DNA of 64,000 nucleotides from Phoronis australis (Eukaryota; Phoronida; Phoronidae). Where the stretch lies: positions 841,237-905,236 of the forward strand of contig NMRA01000116.1 of the NCBI GenBank assembly GCA_002633005.1. Direction: 5' to 3'. The notes below the pieces were generated by a model, which was given only the letters and a program-made list of their open reading frames with translations, did not search any database and was not told the DNA's origin. This document shows positions 46,292 through 58,400 of this stretch, piece by piece; the stretch's first letter is position 1; the number at the start of each line of letters is the position of its first letter. Position numbers and translations under genes: made by a program.

Positions 46292-49120
46292 CTATGACGT
46301 AACAGTGTGATAAATTTCGTAGTTGTAGTGTCCTCCGCATGTCTGTCCGAAACCATCGGCACATGGAAGTTGGCAATTGACGTCATCTACCACGACGCCG
46401 CTGAAGGTGCTGTCACCACAGTAGCATCTGTCACCGTTACTTAATCCGGCGTAACTGTAGCCACGGCTGGCGCATAACCGTTTACAATAATAGGCGGAGT
46501 TCTTTTGAGTTGAGATAGCAAAGTAGAACCCCGTGTAAATGCGATTGAAGCAGCCAACTCTGTCTCCTGGAAGTAAAAGTTTAAATATATGTCTAGACTA
46601 CAGTAGAATGAAGCCGTAGTCACGAGGTGTTATAGTTAATAAGCATGTCGTTTTTCGACGTTCCAATTCACCTCCTGCATTTTGACGGTCAATTAAATTC
46701 AAGTCGAACCCCATTGGCGTCATTAGCCAAAGATCTAGTCGATTACGAAGACGTACGAGGCTCAGTGCCGTAGGCGTCAATAAGATCATTTGTGGTTAAC
46801 TATGATATAAATTTCAAAAACTCTCAATCTTTGCAGACGTGAATCGTCGGTTAGCGAAATCGAAGGGCTACCGTGGCACTCGCTGGCTGTCCTGTCAGTG
46901 TTGTCTATCTATGTACGTTCTTTTGTCATCTAATCTGGTTTCTAAGGAATAATTAAAATGTGTCACGCATCTCCACCAAACTTAGGACTTACCCAAATTA
47001 TGGAGACGAGTGTACACCAAGGACCCTGACTGATTTCTGGGGAAATCGCCACGTTACAATTCCTGATGTTTCTTTAAGTATTTTGAGTTATCACCGGTGT
47101 AAAGGTTACAGTGGCTTATAGCTGGTTTCCAAAAGCTAATTAAGATAGCATATACGTTCATAACATCTTTCAGAGCCACGCTTACTTGAATAGGCACTCA
47201 CCGCACGATTGACATGACTTCTTGCAGTAGTGTAACATGTAGCTAAAGTTTCGCTCGCATTCGGACGGGCTCCAAGATGCCCAGTATGGGCACGATTTAT
47301 TTTCATCCATACAACTAGAAGACGTCACCGGGGCAGATGTAGCTAAAATGAAAGTTACGTGCAAGTCAAAAACACAAACCATATACACTTGCTTGCTTTT
47401 TTGATGCGACAGATATCGGTCACACGTCTTTCACTTGTACTTATTCATGAAGAGGAAGGTAACATCTTTGGTGTCTTTTTTAATTTAGACTATGATTTTC
47501 TAGCTATCTTATTAAATTCCCCCGGGTTCTAATTAGTTATTCGTGCGCAACGTCGGAAGAAACGTGCGTAACCCTAATCACTCGACGCCATCGCTGTGTA
47601 CATGCGCACTTCTGACTGTGTTATACCGTTATTTGTCTTTCTCTGAGTCTTATTCAGTATGCTCGGAAGTTGTTGGAAAACGGGATGCAAGCCTGCGAAA
47701 AGTATACTAAGACTTTTGTCTCGTCGATTTCCAAGAGATGACCAGATCCGTTCGCTGCGTGTGAAGAATGTAGTGTTGCCCTTTCACGCCACGACTAAAG
47801 CGTTGCAAAACTATCGAGTGAAAGGAACATGTACGCAGAGATTATGGAGGCACGTGCGACATGTTCCTAAGACGGGTATTTCCTTTCTCTGCTCCCTCAC
47901 CACGTGCAGTTTTGCGAGTTACACCCACTGCAGTGACTCAGGACCACGAAGTTGGTGTGATCAATGAGTGTGAACAGTCACTGCAGCGTCCAAGGTCAGT
48001 AACCACCACAGCTTCAACATGTACGCATACTTGCTGTCTCGCTGTTGGCGGAACAGCACCGCACCATCAAAATTTCTTGTTTTTGACATTCGGTGAAGTT
48101 GGTTTGCCGTGAAGTATTGTGGGGCGAGGAAGTATAATGGTGCCCATGGTCCTCCGTCGGAGGAAAACAAGTCACTCTGGCAATACCGATCGTTTTCACA
48201 GGGGATTTTTCATCGTATCAAATGTACTCCATCCCTCTGCCATCGATAAGAATAAGGGGAAAATGCTGTGGTCCTGTAACCTTACATTCAGCGTGGGCAA
48301 AGATCATGTTCGGCCTAATAAATCAGAGTTTCCCGATTTTTCGTTCTCGAATATTGACAACTACGTGTACGTGATTCACGTTTTTATGGGCGCCGACTTA
48401 AGCCATTTCCAGGCCAGTGTAGACCAAGCAATGGCTAAATCCCACTCAGTCGAGTTTTATTTCAATCTAGCAATGTCCGACGATACACGTCGAAAACAAA
48501 TAATTACGGCAGATTTTGGAAATCGCATTCAGCAGATGTCCTCAATGAATCGTCTCGCAAAAAAGCTGGCAGGGAATGATTAGGGCCGCGAACGTCACTT
48601 TCGAAATTACGCATACATATTTCATTGGAAGCAGGGTGACTTTAATTAACCTGGAAATTTGTGTAGAAAAATGTAATTTAACCGTCTATACACTACAAAC
48701 TGTTTCCCACGTAAGTAGATAGGTCAAATGTCTGTCACTGCGACCGTACCGTATAGGTTTACCTCGTATCTAAAACTATTTGTCGATGACGTTTTCGCTG
48801 CATCTCACTTGGGTCGCTCAAAGATGCTTATGATTAACAAAAAAATAACATTATTGCTGTTATCCCTGGGGATCTATACTTACAAGATGGCAAGACAGTC
48901 TGGCTGTTCCCGCAACTGTACATCGCGCGCACTTTGTACAAGTCAGTGGCGCTAAGCCTTTCTCTTTGTCCCAAATCGGATGGACTACCACTCTTGGGAG
49001 TGATTGTGTATTGTCCGTTTTGGCTGAATTGTGTTGCCGAGTACTGCATTACACTGGTGATATCGTAGGTGGTGCCGTATGTCAACGAGCCCGCATGAGT
49101 ATCAAACGCATACCACAAGT
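46292..49120 (-). CDS. Astacin gene B', 3' half only (Met-turn, ShK, WSC)
   Basis: Three exons equivalent to the last three of gene B: 48884-49120 (SVMQY Met-turn and C-terminal catalytic part), 47202-47342 (one ShK domain) and 46292-46566 (WSC, stop TAG). All are open, with intact splice sites and gene B lengths. The exons that would supply the signal peptide, propeptide and zinc-binding helix are absent; the sequence reaches an N gap 8 bp beyond the Met-turn exon and what follows is unrelated. It is either a truncated pseudogene or a gene whose 5' half is missing from the assembly. Confidence 0.8.
47659..47967 (+). pseudogene. Degenerate THAP-like frame in gene B' intron
   Basis: A plus-strand frame with GCKPAKS at the start and RRFPRDDQIRSLR, which resembles the THAP zinc-finger pattern (C..GC..., then FHRFP-D). 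The second copy at 53830-54297 has SFHRFPRDDQ. Other THAP Cys/His positions are not clearly kept, so this is probably an old transposase fragment. Confidence 0.35.
48119..48583 (+). other. Conserved open frame antisense to gene B' intron
   Basis: 154 codons; from about residue 20 it is nearly the same as the 199-codon frame at 54320-54919, with a late frameshift. Not recognised (contains NLTFSVGKDH and FGNRIQQMSS). It could be an old exon or chance. Confidence 0.25.
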
Positions 49121-49128
49121 CTGCAAAC

Positions 49129-49221
49129 NNNNNNNNNNNNNNNNNNNNNNNNNNNNNNNNNNNNNNNNNNNNNNNNNNNNNNNNNNNNNNNNNNNNNNNN
49201 NNNNNNNNNNNNNNNNNNNNN
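49129..49221. other. Assembly gap (93 Ns)
   Basis: Run of N. It interrupts the intron upstream of the gene B' Met-turn exon, so the missing 5' exons may be hidden or misplaced. Confidence 0.99.
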
Positions 49222-49580
49222 CCGCATTCAAACTGGAGATCGGTGATTTACAAGTAAGAGGACATGAGAGAAAAATTTCACTGAATTAAGATATCATTTT
49301 TATGGAAATTGTGTGTCTTATTTTTCGTAGCGTATAAGTACAGTACAATGCGGTTGGTTGAACGTGCGATTATTGCGCGTGCTCATTTAAGTATTCTATT
49401 TTCACTCTTGATGACGTCAGTCGCTGCGTGGTGTAGTGGTTACAGTCGGCGATCAGCAATACCAAGGTCCCGGGTTCGACTCCGTCCTCGGTTTCCCGCC
49501 AAATCGTTATCTCACTAGTGAGATAACTTTATGGGTTATTACACGATTTTATCTGCCATTTGACGCTAATATTGTGGTAT
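49222..49580. other. Unique spacer between duplication units
   Basis: Not homologous to either unit. Contains a tRNA-like SINE (49424-49497); otherwise no feature seen. Confidence 0.5.
49424..49497 (+). repeat. tRNA-like sequence with A and B boxes (probable SINE)
   Basis: A box TGGTGTAGTGG (49429-49439) and B box GGTTCGACTCC (49473-49483), 33 bp apart, fit an RNA polymerase III internal promoter. The acceptor stem does not pair well and a small palindrome (TTATCTCACTAGTGAGATAA) follows. Best read as a SINE head or tRNA pseudogene; a divergent functional tRNA is not excluded. Confidence 0.55.
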
Positions 49581-50392
49581 AAACTAGCGTATCTGTTTCT
49601 CATCTTGACATCACGCACTATTTTTGATTGAAGCACAACACACACTAGGCCAGGAAACGCAGTCCGTGCAAGTATTACAATGCGCGTGGCCGACGAGTTA
49701 ACTCAATGGTTTTGGCCATAAGTAAAACCTTCATAAGAAATCACAGTACACCAAAAACTTCGCATATCAATACAGTGTCAGGATAATTTATATTTGACAC
49801 AAATATCTTAGTAGTTACATTTATTTGGCAATGATATTTTTAATGTGCTCTCTGCTTCTCATGGCCTAGTAGTGACGGCGCGCGAAAATAGACTTTCGGA
49901 TTTAACTCGGGAGCGTCCGCCAAAAACCGGGATGTTCGAAGACCGTCTGCCATGACATCACGGATCAAGGTCCTTGAATTTGTGCTTTTGGCATTCTTTT
50001 GGCATTTTTGTCGTCAAATCACCACTCGAAGGCAATTTGAAGAGATCAAATAAAAGAAAGTATTCAAAGACTTGTTCGATGGAAGTTTCGCGGAGTTCCG
50101 TGCACATTTGAGTAGGAGATTCTGAGCAAACAGATTGTGAGTGTCCAATCTTTATGTTTTCTTAGTATTGAGTGACGTCATTTGCGATCGAGGAACAGAT
50201 AAACCCAAGTGCCTGTGCTTTATACGTCCATCAATGTCTGACAACAGTTCGTCTAGTTTGCACTCAACTTTTTTACTCAGGTTTGTTCCAACACGTTCAG
50301 GTGAGCCTTGTTTTCTGACAACTCGAACTGATTTTCTTTGATGATGTTTGTCACTTCCGCAACGACTCCATCATCTTCCAAACATCGGCATG

Positions 50393-51002
50393 CAGAATGG
50401 TGAATGTTGGCCAATTCCCCTTTTGTCCACTGACGTCACAAGCAGACTGGCGCCCCCAGTGGAGGCCCTGAGAACTCGTAAATAAACCGAGTTTATGAAC
50501 CCGGTAGTATCCAGCTTAGCAACGGCCGAGCCAAGCTGGCGAACAGACTTGTATTTATTGTGGGACGTTGAGTATCGCTTTTTTCTAAAAACATAATGCA
50601 TGGTATATAATAATGAATGGTGTATAGTACCAATTAATTATGATTGAAAGACTCCTTTTTAGTCGAGCGTAAACGAGGCTATTTCGCGTGGGGATAAAAC
50701 TTTGGCTTTGCCGGCGTGTGTAACACAGAAGAACAGTTGGATCGTGTTGCAGGATCGCTGGAATGAATATTCCAATTTTCTTAATTTATTGGAACAATAT
50801 TGATTTTCTGAGAGGTATGACATGCAACATTATTTAAAAAACACACTAAAACATAGCGACTCTGGAAAAATCATAAAAAATACTTTAACCACAGTCGCCA
50901 ACAGGCTTGTTTACGAGTTCTCACTAGGGCCTCCACTGGGGACGCCAGTATGCTTGTGACGTCAGTGGACAAAAGGGGAATTGGCCAACATTCACCATTC
51001 TG
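50393..51002. mobile_element. MULE-like MITE with roughly 90-bp TIRs
   Basis: 610 bp. The termini begin CAGAATGGTGAATGTTGGCC and are mirrored over about 90 bp at the right end. The empty site is visible in the left copy (CATCGGCATG, around 44850). Here CATCGGCATG lies on the left and CATC-(G)9-CATG on the right, an approximately 10-bp target duplication in which the right copy gained seven G. Long TIRs and a 9-10 bp duplication suggest a Mutator-type element; no transposase inside. Confidence 0.8.
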
Positions 51003-52431
51003 CCATCGGGGGGGGGCATGCATTTCCATTTTTGTTTAGCGTCTGATGTGTGTCGTTTAAGATATTGAACGCTCGTGTTTTCTGGTACGTGCATTCATTA
51101 CACCACACAGTTAAAGTTGCAATTTGCCATGTCAATACTCAACTCAAAATGTTGACTACATTTTGCTCTGCTGTTAAGACGAAAACCAAAACACTAAGAG
51201 TCGGTCAACTGTGGTAGTACACACACGTTTATTTGGACTTTGTACGCCACCAAGTGTTCATGTTACGACCTGTGGTGTTTACTTTGATTTTGAACGCTAA
51301 CCGTCTGCGTTGGCCCTTGTAACGTTTATACTATGACCTGTTGTTCATTTTGACAATGCGCACCATGTTAGAAACGGGATGGCGTTGTCCCTTTCTTCCT
51401 CAAGCGTGAATTTTATACACCCAGTACCAAGAACAGAGGAACAACGCCACCCCATTTCACAACGGTTCACTCAGTGTTTCCGAAAGAGGTTCCAGTTTTG
51501 ATCGTCAAATGTGCACTTCATTCCCAGTTGCGGAAATCACAAAATTAATTATCATTAACTTGTCGCGAAAACATAATAATTGATTTCTACCATTAAAAGG
51601 GACTGAATGGTTACTTGACCTTTACTTGAAGAAGATCCATAAATTACGAGTTGGTACACCCCAAAGAACTTTTAAGTTAAAACTAATTGTTTCTGTTGAC
51701 GCAATGGATGACAGTGTTGGAAATGGAAATCATATTTTATCGTGGTTTGGATAGGTTTAAAACGTCATCCTGTGTTGTTTGAGTAACTTGCTTCAGTTTA
51801 CACGGTAGGCTTTGAGTGAATAGGAAATGAAGCGTGCTGCTCAAAACCATTCTCTACGGCTCGTACAGGTACAGAAAGTTTCCAAGCATTTCATTCTCAA
51901 CTGATCTTTATACCAAAGTGCTTGAAATTGAAAGGCGCACTCAACAATTCTATTAACATTTCAGTTTTAATCTATGTTTTTAATTCTCCTTAAATCATTC
52001 ATTTTGTAACTTTTGTTTTCTCTTTCCACGAGACAAAAATTTCAAAGATATTTTAGTAATGGTCAGGAACTTCCTACTGGACACAAAGTACACACATGAA
52101 TGAATTATGTCCATGTTCTCTATTTCCTGGAAATTTTAGGGATGCGAAACCGGTGGGAACCTGAGGCAGGCTGATAATCCTGTCTATGCCTCTTCACTGA
52201 CCTATATGTATGCTTGATAGAAGCCCTTGAGAGGTTGCGCCTGTACAAGCAGAATCCACAATGAGAACTGACTTACTATAGACACGCTCTCACAAAGAAT
52301 TTAACTGTCAGGGCACAGTTACATTTTAAATAAAAAGTGACCAATTAAATGGAATTGTGAATTCTTTCATCATCCAATTTCTAAAGAAAGAATACTGGGT
52401 ATTGAGGAAAACTGCTAAATACTACGGAACG

Positions 52432-52437
52432 TTTATT
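52432..52437 (-). terminator. Poly(A) signal of astacin gene B
   Basis: Minus-strand AATAAA 12 bp after the WSC stop codon. The same site is kept in gene B' and relic C. Confidence 0.65.
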
Positions 52438-52449
52438 GACAATAAGTGC

Positions 52450-55400
52450 CTATGACGTAACAGTGTGATAAATTTCGTAGTTGTAGTGTCCTCCGCATGT
52501 CTGCCCGAAACCATCGGCACATGGAAGTTGGCAATTGACGTCATCTACCACGACGCCGCTGAAGGTGCTGTCACCACAGTAGCATCTGTCACCGTTACTT
52601 AACCCGGCGTAACTGTAGCCACGGCTGGCGCATAACCGTTTACAGTAATAGGCGGAGTTCTTTTGAGTTGAGATAGCAAAGTAGAACCCCGTGTAAATAC
52701 GACCGAAGCAGCCAACTCTGTCTCCTGGAAGTAAAAGTGTAAATATATGTCTAGACTACAGTAGAATGAAGCCGTAGTCACGAGGTGTCATAGTTAATAA
52801 GCATGTCGTTTTTCGACGTTCCAAGTCACCTCCTGCATTTTGACGGTCAATTGAATTCAAGTCGAACCCCATTAGCGTCATTAGCCAAAGATCTAGTCGA
52901 TTACGAAGACATACGAGGCTCAGTGCCGTAGGCGTCAACAAGATCATGTGTGGTCAACTAAGATATAAATTTCAAAAACTCTCAATCTTTGCAGGCGCCG
53001 GTGAATCGTCGGTTAGCGAAATCGAAGGGCTACCGTGGGTTAGCAAGCACCCGCTGGCTGTCCTGTCAGTGTTGTCTAACTATCTACGTTCTTTTGTCAT
53101 CTAATCTGGTTTCTAAGGAATAATTAAAATGTGTCACACATCTCCACCAAACTTAGCACTTTCCCAAATTATGGAGACGAGTGCACACCAAGGACCCTGA
53201 CTGATTTCTGGGGGAAATCGCCACGTTACAATTCCTGATGTTTCTTTAAGTATTTTGAGTTATCACCGCTGTAAAGGTTACGAAGGTTTATAGCTGGTTT
53301 CCAAAAGCTAATTAAGATAGCATATACGTCCATAACATCTTTCAGAGGCACGCTTACTTGAATAGGCACTCACCGCACGATTGACATGACTTCTTGCAGT
53401 AGTGTAACATGTAGCTAAAGTTTCGCTCGCATTCGGACGGGCTCCAAGATGCCCAGTGTGGGCACGATTTATTTTCATCCATACAACTAGAAGACGTCAC
53501 CGGGGCAGATGTAGCTAAAATGAAAGTTACGTGCAAGTCAAAAACACAAACCATATACACTTGCTTGCTTTTTTGATGCGACAGATATTGGTCACACGTC
53601 TTTCACTTGTACTTATTCATGAAGAGGAAGGTAACATCTTTGGTGTCTTTTTTAAATTAGACTATGATTTTCTAGCTATCTTATTAAATTCCCCCGGGTT
53701 CTAATTAGTTATTCGTTCGCAATGTCAGAAGAAACGTGCGTAACCCTAATCATTCCCGCCATCGCTGTGTACATGCGCACTTCTGACTGTGTTACACCGT
53801 TATTTGCCTTTCTCTGAGTCTTATTCAGTATGCTCGGAAGTCGTTGGAAATCGGGATGCAAGCCTGCGAAAAGTATACTAAAACCTTCGTTTCATCGATT
53901 TCCAAGAGATGACCAGATCCGATCGCTGCGTGTGAAGAATGTAGTGTTGTCCTTTCACGCCACGACTAAAGCGGTGCAAAACTGTCTAGTGAAAAGAACA
54001 TGTACGCAGAGATTATGGAGGCACCTGCGACATGTTCCTAAGACGGGTACCATACCGTCGGTGTTTCATTTCTATGCTCCCTCACCACTTGCATGGAGTG
54101 CTTTTTTAAAACGCGAGGTTTTGCGAGTTACACCCACTGCAGTGACTAAGGACCACGAAGTTGGTGTGACCAATAAGTGTGAACAGTCACTGCAGCGTCC
54201 CAGGTCAGTAACCACCACAGCTTCAACATGTACGCATACTTGTTGTCAGCGGAACAGCACCGCACCATCAAAATTTCTTGTTTTTGACATTCAGTGAAGT
54301 TGGGTTGCCGTGAAGTATTGTGGGGAAACTCTGTGCGACTAAGCAATGCAGACCGCTAGTGGTGCGGCGAGGAAGTAATGGTGCCCACGGTCCTCCGTCG
54401 GAGGAAAAAAGTCACTCTGGCAATACCGATCGTTTTCACAGGGGATTTTTCATCGGATCAAATGTACTCCATCACTCTGCCATCGATATGAACAAGGGGA
54501 AAATGCTGTGGTCCTGTAACCTTACATTCAGCGTGGGCAAAGATCATGTTCAGCCTGATAAATCAGAGTTTCCCGATTTTTCGTTCTCGAATATTGACAA
54601 CTACGTGTACGTGATTCACGTTTTTATGGGCGCCGACTTAAGCCATTTCCAGGCCAGTGTAGACCAAGCAATGGCTAAATCCCACTCAGACGAGTTTTAT
54701 TTCAATCTAGCAATGTCCGACGATACACGTCGAAAACAAATAATTACGGCAAATTTTGGAAATCGCATTCAACAGATGTCCTCAAGGAATCGTCTTGCAA
54801 AAAGCTGGCAGGGAATGATTAGGGCCGCGAACGTCACTTTCGAAATTACGCATACATATTTCATTGGAAGCAGGGTGACTTTAATTAACCTGGAAATTTG
54901 TCTAGAAAAGTGTAATTGAACCGTCTATACACTAAAAACTGTTTCCCATGTAAGTAGATAGGTCAAATGTCTGTCACTGCGACCGTACCGTATAGGTTTA
55001 CCTCATATCTAAAACTATTTGTCGATGACGTTTTCGCTGCATCTCACTTGGGTCGCTCAAAGATGCTTATGATTAATAAAAAATAACATTATTGCTCTTA
55101 TCCCTGGGGCTCTATACTTACAAGATGGCAAGACAGTCTGGCTGTTCCCGCAACTGTACATCGCGCGCACTTTGTACAAGTCAGTGGCGCTGAGCCTTTC
55201 TCTTTGTCCCAAATCGGATGGACTACCACTCTTGGGAGTGATTGTGTATTGTCCGTTTTGGCTGAATTCTGTTGCCGAGTACTGCATTACACTGGTGATA
55301 TCGTAGGTGGTGCCGTATGTCAACGAGCCCGCATGAGTATCAAACGCATACCACAAGTCTGCAAACACGAAAAAATCTGGAGTAACAATTGTTTTTTAGT

Positions 55401-58400
55401 AATCGTTAATCGTCGTTATCCTTCGGACATCACCGCCACACACAAACAGTTGTTACCAAGAGCGTGTGATGTAAATTTCTTCATCTCAAATGTTTTGGAG
55501 AGAGATATGGAATTCGTTGAATTAAAGGTCAAATATGCTGAAAAATATGCATACATTTGAAAATAAGCTGTGCTCAACCTTAAACGTATCGCTTCCTTGA
55601 TGGAGTATCATCAAAAGACAACAACAGTCCTTATGAATAAAACATAGTGACACTAGCTGTTAATGTCCACTCGCGGCAACTAATTTTATATTTCTTTATA
55701 AGATTAAATACTGTCATTAAGAAGGGCTTCAAATGAATGGATTTTTTGAATCTTAGAAATTAGGCCTTTAGTAGTAATCTATTGGTTGTACTTTCTTCAA
55801 TGTGACAGCGTCTACATGTATAGACTTAAGAATGCATACGTACCTCTGGGAATGTTTTCCCAGTGAATGGTAACGTATTGGTCTCTGTCTTCGCGAGCCA
55901 TCTCATGTCCAAAACCAATTGCATGCATGATTTCGTGAAGAACAGTTCCAAATTTATTGAAGCAATCGGGTGCGAGGTTAATCGCCTGGGGGCCTCCGAT
56001 TCTTCCGACGTAGCTGCTGCACCTACATTAAAAGGAAAACGGAAATGAGATTTTGAGTGTAACGTACTCGTAGGTATAGACTGACTCGATCTGGCTAACT
56101 CGACTTTGGTGTACCACTGACTGTTTTTTTTATTTCTGACCAGCTACTTCAATGTCATCCACCCGTTGGTGAATTTTGGACGCGAGTCTACAAGCTCTTT
56201 CCCGGCATATAACAAAGTAGTAAGTCTAAACTGCTATCTGTGAACCTTCATGTAGATAATAGAGACGACCCCAATCTTGAGTCAAAGCATCTCAGTAGTT
56301 ACAATGGAATTTGGCCTGAGCTATTCTTTGGTAAACTATTTCTTCCATTTTGAATTGGGGTTGAATCAGACAGTGCTAACAACAACATTGACGAATATAT
56401 TGTAAGAAAGGTTTGAGGAAACGCAACGGAACTTAACTCACCCTGCCATAGGTGATTGAAACACAACGTAATCTAGTTCACTGGTTTTTGGAATGAGACG
56501 AAGGCATGTATTGTCTCCGAAGTATTGAAATGCCCTTTGGAGAGTTTGCCGAGATGTGCTGTCTAAAAAGAATTAATAGATGTCATTATGAATTTTCATT
56601 ATTCCGATAGCCCCCTCCTGGAATACAATGGTAAACGTAACCCTAGATTTACCTAAATTCCTACACATCCGTAGATCATTTCACTTGCTGTTAAACTGCT
56701 CTCGAGTTGTTGACTATGTTTGACCAATAACATCACAGCGTTCGTCGACATTTAATATCAAACATGTATAAACATAGCACCGCCGACACCTAGTTGTATA
56801 AATAACGCTACCGTCAACACGTTTGCAAACTCGAAAGTTTAAGGCGCTCAAAACATGATCATTCAACGCCCAAAGAAGTCAACTGGAACTACTGAATGAC
56901 TGGTTTTTGTAATTTGTCTTTCGAATTTTTACAGCTCTATTGGTCTACTTTGACGCATTATATGTATATCGAGTCCAACAGTTGAAGAGGTTTGTTCTTA
57001 CCAAAACCGTATATTACGTATGGAATTCTGCCACCAGGCCAACGTTTTGAAGTGTCTGGTTCTCCATTTCGTTTATTCACGTGTTTCTAAAAACAACACG
57101 TCAGTTTAATGTTAGTACTGAAACAATTAAAACCATATTCATTAAACTTGTGCATTTCAGAGAACGTTTGTATCAATGTGAAAAATATTTTATGAAATTT
57201 GCGTCAAGTAAAATGTCATTTTGTCCAACATGTAGTGACATCTTACCTGAACCAGCTCCAACAGGTTCAACATCTTACCTGAGCCAGTATTATGTCGCCT
57301 TCAAATAAATCTGGAAAGAGAAAACGGTTTGCTTGCTAATTTCCGTAAAAAAAGAAAGTTTCCGAATGTACGTTTTTGTGCAATCACTTCACCATTAAAT
57401 TGTTGCCGCAAATTTCTCCCTTTGGACCCTGGTCACCACAAATGGTGCGATTACGCCCCTGCTTGTTTTTCATAGTTACAGTACACCTACAGATTTGAAA
57501 ACCCAGTTGTAATTTGGGTGCGTGTATGTGTACACGTGACCAATTTACACGAACCTGGACATGTGCGTCTATAGGTGAACGTGTAATTAGATGACGACTT
57601 TTCTTTCGGTTTTCATTTTATTTATTTCACAAACATACGTGTATGATTGTACGCTTGCGAAACCTCTCTACTAAGACAAGGTACTTCATGTATGTCGTGA
57701 CTTACCTCCATACTCCGCAGTGTTCGGCACGGTGCTGGTTCTTTCACTGCTTTGAACAAAAGAACACATATAGGCCTACTAGGGGATTGGGACGCGACAC
57801 TGATAACAAATATTTTTAATAAATCGCATTGGTAACGTGCGTCGGTAGCTTGGGTAGTGTTACCGTGGATACCATACATTATTGCATTGGGTGATGTTCA
57901 TAGCATTGATACTGTAGGGTATATCGGCAGGAAATTTTCCTTCAGTCAATTTTTTAGCAAGACGTTCCATTTGCTTTTAATATTTTTAATAGATAAACAC
58001 TGTAATTGTCGGCAGGCTATTTTCGCCTTTATCTGATGTAAAAGATGACACAGGCCCGTGGCAGTGAGGAAGGCACGAAAAGTCAATATTACAGGCTTCA
58101 TACTCAAATAGCATAACGAGAATATATATAATACAATACAATACAATACAATACAATACAATTGTTTGGCTCTTCGTCTCTCATGAGACCTATTCAGGGA
58201 CGTCTTTGCACACACGAATGTTTGACCCCACACCAAAGAGTACAACGAAGACCTTTTCGAGAAGTTTCGTTCGCATGCTGTGAGGAATAACAATTTGGGA
58301 GCTCCTGTTGACGATGTAATCATCGACTCTGAGTTCAACTATATAACACCAAATCATTACAAACCACGGTGTTGGATAGATACTCTGATCAACCAACGCT

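Larger units (their letters stand above)
44035..49128. repeat. Tandem duplication unit, left copy
   Basis: Matches 49581-55374 at a few percent divergence, offset 5546 bp before the MITE in the right copy and 6172 bp after it. It contains the coiled-coil exon 1 remnant, the broken orphan exon, and three astacin B exons. It ends at a 93-N assembly gap. Confidence 0.9.
49581..55374. repeat. Tandem duplication unit, right copy
   Basis: See the left copy at 44035-49128. It differs by a 610-bp MITE at 50393 and scattered substitutions. It continues without a break into the 5' half of astacin gene B. Confidence 0.9.

Noticed and set aside
49424-49497. Functional tRNA gene
   Set aside because: A and B boxes are good, but I could not fold a convincing acceptor stem and anticodon arm; reported as SINE-like.
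57706-57746. Alternative reading of this exon in phase 1 so that a single 25-nt exon would suffice
   Set aside because: That frame hits a stop in the next exon; the phase used gives the expected ...GDLFEGDI propeptide end.
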